A DNA stretch of 9,161 bases from Acetobacteraceae bacterium (GTDB lineage: Bacteria; Pseudomonadota; Alphaproteobacteria; Acetobacterales; Acetobacteraceae): contig CANHTE010000030.1 in NCBI GenBank assembly GCA_947462945.1, positions 1 through 9,161 of the forward strand, in the 5' to 3' direction. A program made the translations under genes and the position numbers. Each line of letters starts with the position of its first letter. The first letter of the stretch is position 1. Positions 1-5,099 of the stretch are shown here, piece by piece. The notes beneath the pieces were generated by a model, which had not been told where the DNA came from, searched no databases, and saw only the letters and a list, made by a program, of their open reading frames with translations.

Positions 1-1
1 C

Positions 2-172
2 GTAAAGCTGACCGTCTTCCTGACCGAGACCTCGCTCATCGCGCCCTGGCGAGCCGCCAGGGACGGAGCGATGGAGGGGCATGCGCCGACCAGCACGCTG
101 CTGATCGTGGCCGGCCTCGCTCATCCGCGTTTTGTCGTCGAGGTTGAGGCGGAAGCCTTCGCGCCGCAATGA
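2..172 (+). CDS. RidA-family protein, C-terminal part (5' end outside window)
   Basis: The first 56 codons in view, ending at TGA 170-172, read as the C-terminal half of a RidA (YjgF/YER057c/UK114) family protein. A strand VKLTVFLTE is followed by a helix, then HAPTSTLLIVAGLAHP and FVVEVEAEAF, which is the family's closing beta-strand pattern with the usual VE(V/I)(E/D)A ending. Archetypal RidA enzymes hydrolyse reactive enamines/imines such as 2-aminoacrylate in the cytoplasm. They carry a conserved Arg just before this strand (Arg105 in E. coli RidA). Here the equivalent position in PTSTLL appears to be Thr, so this is more likely a divergent Rid subgroup whose activity cannot be assumed. 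The Bug-type gene starts 16 bases downstream on the same strand, so the two may be co-transcribed. The family call is solid and the exact role is unknown. Confidence 0.8.
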   Translation, partial: VKLTVFLTETSLIAPWRAARDGAMEGHAPTSTLLIVAGLAHPRFVVEVEAEAFAPQ

Positions 173-188
173 ACATCGGAGTTCCAGC

Positions 189-1160
189 ATGACCTTCCGT
201 CGCCGCAGCCTGCTTGCCGCCCCCGTATTGCTGCCCCTCGCCGCCGCCGCACAGGCGCCTTGGCAGCCCAATCGGCAGCTGCGGCTGATCGTGCCCTTTT
301 CGCCCGGCGGCAGCACGGATGTGGGCGGCCGGATCATCGCCGAGCGGCTGAGTGAGACGCTGGGCCAGCCGGTGGTGGTGGAAAACCGCACCGGCGCCGG
401 TGGCGCGGTGGGCGTCGAAGCCGCGGCACGCAGCGCGCCGGATGGCTATACCCTGCTGGTGGCGACCAATGGCGTCATGACGCAGGCGCCGCATCTGGGG
501 CTGATGCGCGCCGTGGATGTGCGGCGCGAGCTGGTCATGCTCTCCAAGATTTTCACGACGGATGTGATCGTGGTGGTGCACCCCGCCATTCCGGCGCAGA
601 CCCTGCAGGAGTTCGTGGCGCATGTCCGGGCTCGGCCGGGGCAGTTGAGCTTCGCCACCTCGGGTGTCGGTTCGGGCACCCATATCTTCACCGAATTGTT
701 CATGGCCGTCACCGGAACCCAGATGGTGCATGTGCCCTACCGCGGCTCGGGCCAGGCCATGTCGGACCTGGTCAATGGCACGGTGCAGGTGATGCTGGAC
801 CAGCCAGCCTCATCCATCGGCCAGGTCCGCGCACAGGCCATCCGCGCGCTGGCCACCAGCGGGCCGGAGCGAATTGCCGTCCTGCCGAATCTGCCGACCT
901 TCCGGGAAGCAGGCTTCACCGATGCCACCGTGCAAAGCTGGGGCAGCATCGCGGTGCCGGCCGGAACCCCCGCCGCCGTTCAGGCGCGGCTCGGCGCCGC
1001 CGTGCGAGAGGCTGTGGCGCATCCGCCCGTCATCACCCGCATGGCCGCCGCCGGCCTGGTTGCCGTGGGCAATTCTCAAGCGGAAATGGAGCGCTTCGCG
1101 GCGCAGGAGTTTGACCGCTGGGGCCAGGTGATTCGCGCGCGGAACATTCGGGTGGAATAA
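189..1160 (+). CDS. Bug/TctC-family tripartite tricarboxylate transporter substrate-binding protein
   Basis: A 323-residue periplasmic binding protein of the Bug (TctC) family, which captures small carboxylates or related compounds for TctAB-type transport or sensing. The start chosen is ATG 189, with GGAG at 177-180 (8-base spacing). It gives a clean export signal with an RRRSLL motif at residues 4-9 (possibly Tat-type), a hydrophobic core, and probable cleavage after AQA at about residue 23. A longer in-frame start at 132 would overlap the RidA tail and spoil the signal. Family hallmarks are VPFSPGGSTDVGGR (35-48), GQPVVVENRTGAGGAVG (59-75), LSFATSGVGSGTH (153-165), VHVPYRGSGQAMSDLVNG (180-197) and an LPTFREAGF segment (235-243). 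The length is normal for the family. No tctA or tctB membrane gene lies in view, as is common for orphan Bug proteins. The ligand cannot be told from sequence. Confidence 0.92.
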   Translation: MTFRRRSLLAAPVLLPLAAAAQAPWQPNRQLRLIVPFSPGGSTDVGGRIIAERLSETLGQPVVVENRTGAGGAVGVEAAARSAPDGYTLLVATNGVMTQAPHLGLMRAVDVRRELVMLSKIFTTDVIVVVHPAIPAQTLQEFVAHVRARPGQLSFATSGVGSGTHIFTELFMAVTGTQMVHVPYRGSGQAMSDLVNGTVQVMLDQPASSIGQVRAQAIRALATSGPERIAVLPNLPTFREAGFTDATVQSWGSIAVPAGTPAAVQARLGAAVREAVAHPPVITRMAAAGLVAVGNSQAEMERFAAQEFDRWGQVIRARNIRVE

Positions 1161-1172
1161 CCCCCACAACTG

Positions 1173-1200
1173 CCCTGCCCCCTGCCCCCTGCGCCCTGCG
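1173..1200. repeat. 7-base tandem repeat, four copies
   Basis: Four head-to-tail 7-base units lie just after the Bug gene stop: CCCTGCC, CCCTGCC, CCCTGCG, CCCTGCG. A partial CTGCG follows at 1201-1205. The units differ only at their last base. Such short tandem repeats can vary in copy number by slippage. This one is in noncoding sequence and nothing indicates a function. Confidence 0.8.
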
Positions 1201-1235
1201 CTGCGCCGGATCCCCGATGAGGGCCAGCAGGCAGG

Positions 1236-1506
1236 CCTTGTTCCGTCCGGCCATCCGGGACGCGCGGGGGGGACCCGCAGGGTCCTTGGGCCGAGCGGCG
1301 TCCAGGCCCTGGATGGCGTCGGCTTCATCAGGCGGCGGATGCCCGGAAGGCCTCCCGAACAAGGTGCCAAGTCGTAGGTCGAGCCGGGGCTTGAAGGCCT
1401 CGGCCATGGGGCCTCCGGGACCTTCTGTGCCTGGAACCCATCCGTGTTGGTCATGCGGCTGGGCGCGATCGGCGATGGGTTGGGTTATCGTCACTCCGGA
1501 ACAAGG
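1236..1506. repeat. Inverted pair CCTTGTTCCG / CGGAACAAGG enclosing 251 bases
   Basis: The perfect 10-base arms lie at 1236-1245 and 1497-1506. A third, 8-base match to the right arm (GAACAAGG) sits at 1357-1364. The arms enclose most of the spacer. This could mark the ends of a small non-autonomous element, but no target-site duplication is visible outside the arms and no coding content supports mobility. A chance pair of this length in a 379-base GC-rich spacer is unlikely but not excluded. Confidence 0.35.
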
Positions 1507-1539
1507 GGAAAGGGCGCGCCCAAACCTCCTGATGCCGCG

Positions 1540-2136
1540 TCAGGCAGGGCTTGGCGCATGCCGGGCCGGTGCGCGGGCCGGCCGGATTTGCGGTTGAGAT
1601 TCCAAGGGTGTGGAAGCCGCATCGTCTTCACCCAGAAGCGCCACCCGCAATTGCCGCCGCGCGCGAAAGACGCGGCACTTCAACGTGCCGATCGCGACGC
1701 CCAGCCTTTGCGAAGCCTCGACATAGGAAAGGCCTTCGACCGTGATCATCAGCAAGATGCGTCGCTGATCCGCCGGGAGCGTTGCCAGGCAGCGGCAGAG
1801 TTCCTCCACGGCCAACCTCTCCTCCTGGCCCCCGCTGCGGCTCAGCAGGCCGGCGGGGGCGTCATCCAGTTCCACCGTTTCACGGCGGCTGCGCATATTC
1901 GAAAAGAAGCGATTGCGCATGATGCGCGTCATCCAGGCCTTGAAATTCGTGCCGGGCTCATAGGAATTTTGTGCGGCAAGCGCGCTGGCCACGGCGGTTT
2001 GCAGCAGGTCCTCGGCGTCCGCGCGATGACGGGTGAGCGAAAAGGCGCGACGCCGCAGCGTGGGAAGGCTCTCCAGCACCAGCGTCTGGAAGGAGGGAGG
2101 ATGAAGGCACGCTACGACGGGGGCTTCGCTTGACAT
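1540..2136 (-). CDS. ECF-type RNA polymerase sigma factor (sigma-70 family)
   Basis: A 198-residue group 4 sigma factor that would direct RNA polymerase to a specialised promoter set. Region 2 spans about residues 20-88, with RADAEDLLQ (38-46) and FKAWMTRIMRNRFFSNMRSR (65-84). Region 4 spans about 105-168, with LPADQRRILLM (120-130), YVEASQRLGVAIGTLKCRV (138-156) and the helix-turn-helix ending RARRQL. The pattern resembles the EcfG/general-stress group of alphaproteobacteria, but I cannot assign a subgroup firmly. A Pro/Ala-rich tail of about 28 residues follows region 4. The start is taken at ATG 2136 because the homologous part begins soon after it. No good Shine-Dalgarno sequence precedes it. 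An in-frame ATG at 2172 would add 12 residues but also lacks one. A TACAAT hexamer at 2183-2178 could be a -10 box but has no obvious -35. No NepR-like or other anti-sigma gene is adjacent in view. Confidence 0.88.
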   Translation of the reverse strand: MSSEAPVVACLHPPSFQTLVLESLPTLRRRAFSLTRHRADAEDLLQTAVASALAAQNSYEPGTNFKAWMTRIMRNRFFSNMRSRRETVELDDAPAGLLSRSGGQEERLAVEELCRCLATLPADQRRILLMITVEGLSYVEASQRLGVAIGTLKCRVFRARRQLRVALLGEDDAASTPLESQPQIRPARAPARHAPSPA

Positions 2137-2245
2137 GCATTCATTAACGCCGACTGCCCGCAATGGTTGCATGGGAAATTGTAACGGCTGCGTGCCCTGG
2201 CTTCGCCTTGATGCCTCACCCCGGCCTCGCGTGGTCAAACCCGAA

Positions 2246-2273
2246 GGCGGCACGGGGTTTCCCCCGTGCCGCC
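2246..2273 (-). terminator. 12-bp perfect GC-rich hairpin with GAAA loop after the PRC-barrel gene
   Basis: Read on the minus strand, GGCGGCACGGGG pairs perfectly with CCCCGTGCCGCC around a GAAA tetraloop (GNRA type). The hairpin begins 19 bases after the PRC-barrel stop codon and is followed by TTCGGGTTT, a broken rather than continuous T tract. Position, stem length and loop fit an intrinsic terminator or a 3' stabilising hairpin. It separates the PRC-barrel gene from the sigma gene, whose start lies about 110 bases further on. Confidence 0.8.
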
Positions 2274-2292
2274 CGTGCCGGACGTCAGGCCA

Positions 2293-2997
2293 TCAGCGTC
2301 CACGCAGCGTCCCGTAGTCAAAGGCTGGGCGTGTGCCGAGGCTGTCCTTCGTGGCGCCCGGCATGACGATGTGTTCGCGCTCGGTGTTCCAGCGCAGATC
2401 ACCCAGCGGCAAGGTCACGAGCCGGCCGCCCATGCCCAGGAAGCCGCCCACCTGAATGATGGCGGTGGGGCCGCCTGCCGTTGCCGGAGCGGCGGTTCCG
2501 GGCGGGGACAGCAGGATATCATCCACCTCCCCAACGCGCTCATTGCGCTCATTGTAGACCGCCGCCCCGATGATCTGGCTGAGACGCGGACGGGCCAATG
2601 TGGCGGCGCCCGGCGTCATGTTCCCCGGAGGTGAAATCGCTGACGGGGAAACGGCCGAGGGAGCCATCACCGAGGGGACGCCCGGGCTGACCGCACGGCC
2701 GAGGGCGGTGCCGGATGGATTGCCAGGCGTTCCGTCCGGGGCGGTCGGGGTGCCCGTCGCGCGGTCCAGCGCGCGCCCGACGGCGGTGCCGGCGGGGTTG
2801 CCGGGGGAGCCATCAGGGGCACTCGTTGTGCCTGCCGGGCGGTCCGGCGTGCGGATCATGCCGGTGCCGGCGGGATTGGCCGGGTTGGCGCTTGGCTGCG
2901 CCCAGGCAGGCCCCGAAGCCAGCAAGGGAGCCAAGGCCAGCCCCATGGCAAGTGTGATGGGCAGGGTGCTCGGGCGTCGTGTGTTTATACGGGTCAT
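2293..2997 (-). CDS. Exported PRC-barrel domain protein with repetitive linker
   Basis: A 234-residue protein in three parts. Residues 1-33 are a signal peptide: an Arg-rich start, a hydrophobic core and probable cleavage after AWA at 33. Residues 34-137 are a low-complexity Pro/Gly/Ala/Thr linker containing a 26-residue tandem repeat. Residues 138-225 are a PRC-barrel domain, with LSQIIGAAVYNERNERVGEV (139-158), DDILLSP (159-165), AIIQVGGFLGMGGRLVTLPL (179-198) and a final FDYG. PRC-barrel domains are small beta-barrels. Exported versions in alphaproteobacteria are often linked to envelope or stress roles, though rarely assigned a precise one. The start ATG 2997 has AAGGA 7 bases upstream and gives the signal peptide; the same frame is open much further upstream but without coding character. 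It lies just upstream of the sigma gene on the same strand, but a strong hairpin follows its stop, so it is probably a separate unit. Confidence 0.85.
   Translation of the reverse strand: MTRINTRRPSTLPITLAMGLALAPLLASGPAWAQPSANPANPAGTGMIRTPDRPAGTTSAPDGSPGNPAGTAVGRALDRATGTPTAPDGTPGNPSGTALGRAVSPGVPSVMAPSAVSPSAISPPGNMTPGAATLARPRLSQIIGAAVYNERNERVGEVDDILLSPPGTAAPATAGGPTAIIQVGGFLGMGGRLVTLPLGDLRWNTEREHIVMPGATKDSLGTRPAFDYGTLRGR
2689..2877 (-). repeat. 78-base (26-residue) tandem repeat in the PRC-barrel gene
   Basis: Residues 41-66 and 67-92 of the PRC-barrel protein are two consecutive 26-residue units. Both start NP(A)GT and end APDG(S/T)PG. A third partial unit runs from residue 93 (NPSGTALGRAV). 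Shared positions include NPxGT, DR, TxxAPDG and PG. Copies 2 and 3 are closer to each other at the start (GTAVGRAL / GTALGRAV) than to copy 1. This is coding DNA, in frame, and forms most of the linker between the signal peptide and the barrel. Confidence 0.8.
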
Positions 2998-3187
2998 GGC
3001 GGAATCCTTGAGGGATGGGGCAAGGGCGGCGATGTGTCGCGCCGTGCCATTCCTACAAACGCGCCGCAGCGGAAAAGTTGCCCGCAGCTGACCGAAACCC
3101 TGCCGCCTACATGCAGGCCGACTATTTTCAGGATGACGGCTGCGCCGGAATTCCCGGAAGCTTGGTCCGAACCAGATTTCGCTCAGG

Positions 3188-3508
3188 TCACGTGGCCAAA
3201 AAGTGCAGCGCGGCGGCCGCGCCCAGGCCGGCAATGAGCGGCGCCAACATGCCCCCCCGCCACAACATCCAACCGATGGCAACCACCACCCCCGCAAGCC
3301 GCGCTCCCCACGGGATGCCGGCGAGAGCCCCGCTCGGTGCGGCCACCGCGGCGGCAATGAAGGCAGCGAGGGTGGCCAGCGCGACCGAGGCCGCCCAGCG
3401 CACGAAAGGGTGATCCGGCCGCAGATGCCCCGCCAGCAGCAACCCGGCCGCGCGAAGCAAGAGGCAGGCCAGGATGAGCAGCAGCAGCGCCAGATCAGCG
3501 CCGCCCAT
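3188..3508 (-). CDS. AzlD-family small membrane subunit of a branched-chain amino acid exporter
   Basis: A 106-residue, very hydrophobic protein with about four membrane segments (roughly residues 5-28, 36-58, 66-83 and 87-104) separated by short loops (GHLRPDHP, AGIPWGAR, WRGG). AzlD proteins are the small partner of AzlC in two-component permeases. They are best known for exporting branched-chain amino acids and analogues. The size, topology and place directly after an AzlC-type gene support the call more than any motif does. The start ATG 3508 lies inside the end of the azlC-like gene with a 14-base overlap. It has GGGGAG at 3520-3515, six bases before the ATG, so translation is probably coupled. 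Confidence 0.75.
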   Translation of the reverse strand: MGGADLALLLLILACLLLRAAGLLLAGHLRPDHPFVRWAASVALATLAAFIAAAVAAPSGALAGIPWGARLAGVVVAIGWMLWRGGMLAPLIAGLGAAAALHFLAT

Positions 3509-4187
3509 GCCGCTCTCCCCACAGAAAGGCCAGCGTGCCGCCCAGCAGGCCGGCTGCCAGCAGCGCCCAGCCTGCCGGCAGAAACAGCACCAAAGGCGCC
3601 GCGCAACAGCCGCAGATCACCGCCCGGCGCGATGCGATGGCGCGCATCTCGCCCGTCAGGATCAGCGCGAAATACAGCGGGTTCACGAACAGCAGCAGCG
3701 CCAGAAGCGGCCCCTCCACCAAGGGTGCCATGGCATGGCCCAGCAGGGTCGCCGCCCCCGCCACCAGCCAGGAGGTCAGCCCGAAGCCCAGGAACCAGGC
3801 AAGGCGCGAAGCCTCCGGCAGTCCCGGAAGCCGCCGCATTGCCATGGCCCAGGGGGTGACGGCAATGAAGGGCAACCCCCACCAGCGCCGCGCCCCGCCG
3901 CCGAGCCAGGGCGAAAGTGCCACCGCCATGGGCAGAAAGCGCGCATTGGCCGTGGCCGCGCCCAGCACCGCCGGCCCCACGGCCAGGGATGCCGCACCAC
4001 CGGGCAGGGTGACGGCCGTGACCAGCACCATCTGCCCCGGCATGCCATAGACCAGCAGGGCCGCAGCCAGTCCCCAGCCCAGCCCGAGCCCGGCCGCCTG
4101 AACAGCGGCACCGAAAGCCAGGAAGGTGGCCGCCATGGCCAGGGCGGGCGCACCCAGCGCCTCACGGCAGGCGGAGCGAAACATCAT
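3495..4187 (-). CDS. AzlC-family branched-chain amino acid permease, large subunit
   Basis: A 230-residue integral membrane protein matching AzlC in size and layout, with several hydrophobic helices across its length. The motif NARFLPMAVALSPWL (81-95) corresponds to the family's NxRH...LSP segment, and YGMPGQMVLV (47-56) sits where AzlC proteins usually have an AGxxQ motif. The acidic TDE-type motif of many AzlC proteins is not evident: the matching stretch reads FIAVTPWAMAM (107-117). This is therefore a divergent member and its substrate is uncertain. The start is one of two adjacent ATGs (4187 or 4184), and the ribosome site is weak. A small hairpin, GCCTG-GTGT-CAGGC (minus strand, 4209-4196), lies just upstream and could mask the AGG. 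The gene follows the HAD gene after 45 bases and overlaps the azlD-like gene, so the pair likely works as one transporter. Confidence 0.82.
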   Translation of the reverse strand: MMFRSACREALGAPALAMAATFLAFGAAVQAAGLGLGWGLAAALLVYGMPGQMVLVTAVTLPGGAASLAVGPAVLGAATANARFLPMAVALSPWLGGGARRWWGLPFIAVTPWAMAMRRLPGLPEASRLAWFLGFGLTSWLVAGAATLLGHAMAPLVEGPLLALLLFVNPLYFALILTGEMRAIASRRAVICGCCAAPLVLFLPAGWALLAAGLLGGTLAFLWGERHGRR

Positions 4188-4232
4188 GCAGCGGAGCCTG
4201 ACACCAGGCCCGGGAAACCGCCAGTGCGGCGC

Positions 4233-5099
4233 TTACCAGCGCAGGCTGCGCAACGCGGCGACCGGGGCTTCGCCCTCCTCGGCCAGCACATGTGCAAGCA
4301 GGCCGGGCGAAGGGTCCGTGCCATGGGCATCGGCCGTGAGGCCCGTCAGCGCCCAAAGGCTATCAAGGCCGGCATTGCGGGCACCGGCCAGATCCGTGTG
4401 CGGCGTGTCACCAATGGCCACGACGCGCCTTTTATCAGCCATGCCCAGCAGCGCCAGCACGGGGCCATAGACGGCCGCATCGGGCTTGCCGGCCTCGAAG
4501 ACATCGCCGCCCCATTCCAGGTAGATATCGGCCAGCGCGCCGGCACAGATCAGGCGGTCCCCCGCCACCATCACGGCCCGATCCGGGTTCACGCAGAGCA
4601 TCGGCAAACCTGCCTCGAAGCAAGCGCGCAACTCATCCCGGTAAGGCTCGACCGAGACGGATCGGCGGTCCGGATCGGGGCCGGTGTTGAGCAGGAAATC
4701 GGCGTCTTGCGGGCGCTTCACCAATTCCGCCGCGCCATCCTCCGCCACCGATAGATCCCGCTCCGGCCCGATGTGATAGGCGCGCGGGCCAAGCTTCGCG
4801 AACCAGGGCAAATCCCGCTGCTTCAGCCAAAGCCAGGAAACCTCGCCCGAGGACATGATGCCCGCATAAAGGTCCCGCCCGATGCCCATGCCATCCAGCA
4901 TGGTCTGGATGAACCAGGCGCGGCGTGGCGCATTGGTCAGGAACACCACGCGCTTGCCGCGCGCCTTGAGCTCGGTCAGGCAATCCAGCACGCCGGGATA
5001 GGGCTGGCGTCCGTCATGCACGACGCCCCAGAGATCCAGCACATAACCATCATAGCGGTCGGCCAGGGGGGCAAGATTCTCGAAGATCTGGATGGTCAT
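4233..5099 (-). CDS. Class IIA HAD-superfamily hydrolase (TIGR01459-like)
   Basis: A 288-residue cytoplasmic protein of the haloacid dehalogenase superfamily, class IIA. Motif I is VLDLWGVVHDG (20-30) with nucleophile Asp22. Motif II is FLTNAPRR with Thr55-Asn56. Motif III is the Lys of GKPD (Lys205). Motif IV is GDTPHTD (230-236), supplying the metal-binding Asp231 and Asp236. A cap domain fits between motifs II and III, as in class IIA. The usual second Asp of motif I (DxD), the general acid/base, is Trp24. As I recall the family, this DxWGV form is typical of the alphaproteobacterial TIGR01459 group, so it is not a mutation unique to this gene, but the reaction is unknown. Its ATG (5099-5097) overlaps the pyrD stop by four bases (ATGA), indicating tight co-expression. 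A nucleotide or sugar phosphate substrate would fit that context but is a guess. Confidence 0.88.
   Translation of the reverse strand: MTIQIFENLAPLADRYDGYVLDLWGVVHDGRQPYPGVLDCLTELKARGKRVVFLTNAPRRAWFIQTMLDGMGIGRDLYAGIMSSGEVSWLWLKQRDLPWFAKLGPRAYHIGPERDLSVAEDGAAELVKRPQDADFLLNTGPDPDRRSVSVEPYRDELRACFEAGLPMLCVNPDRAVMVAGDRLICAGALADIYLEWGGDVFEAGKPDAAVYGPVLALLGMADKRRVVAIGDTPHTDLAGARNAGLDSLWALTGLTADAHGTDPSPGLLAHVLAEEGEAPVAALRSLRW

Larger units (their letters stand above)
1161..1539. other. 379-base spacer without a convincing gene; contains short repeats and hairpins
   Basis: This gap lies between the end of the Bug gene and the end of the converging sigma-factor gene. Several open frames cross it on both strands, but none has a ribosome binding site, a recognisable domain or good agreement with its neighbours. 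They are rich in Pro, Gly, Arg and Ala, as open frames in GC-rich noncoding DNA usually are. It holds a 7-base tandem repeat (1173-1200), a hairpin GGACCC-GCA-GGGTCC (1271-1285), a hairpin TCCAG-GCC-CTGGA (1301-1313), and an 8-base inverted pair AACCCATC/GATGGGTT (1435-1442 and 1474-1481). It also holds a 10-base inverted pair enclosing most of the spacer (1236-1245 and 1497-1506). Near the sigma stop codon lie CCTGA..TCAGG (1528-1544) and GGGCGCGCCC (1512-1521). The latter is followed by TTT on the minus strand and may be a weak terminator. The region could be a decayed gene, a dispersed repeat or simply noncoding. Confidence 0.5.

Noticed and set aside
1033..1494. 153-codon minus-strand open frame across the Bug 3' end and the spacer
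   Set aside because: It overlaps the well-supported Bug gene by more than 100 bases, has no ribosome site or domain, and its Pro/Arg/Gly composition is typical of antisense frames in GC-rich DNA.
1217..1597. 126-codon plus-strand open frame in the spacer
   Set aside because: No ribosome site, no recognisable motif, and it runs into the end of the sigma gene on the other strand. Low-complexity composition argues against a real protein.
3050..3090. Possible EcfG-type promoter (GGAAC-N16/17-CGTT) before the PRC-barrel gene
   Set aside because: The nearest match, GCAAC then 15 bases then CGTT on the minus strand, misses the -35 consensus and the spacing, so it does not support control by the neighbouring sigma factor.
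2998..3882. Upstream extension of the PRC-barrel reading frame (529 codons in all)
   Set aside because: The extension runs antisense-frame through the azlD- and azlC-like genes. The ATG at 2997 with AAGGA and a signal peptide is clearly the true start.
3458..4754. Long plus-strand open frame (426 codons) opposite azlC and the HAD gene
   Set aside because: Composition is Gln/Arg/His/Gly-rich with no domain, and it lies entirely antisense to two well-supported genes.
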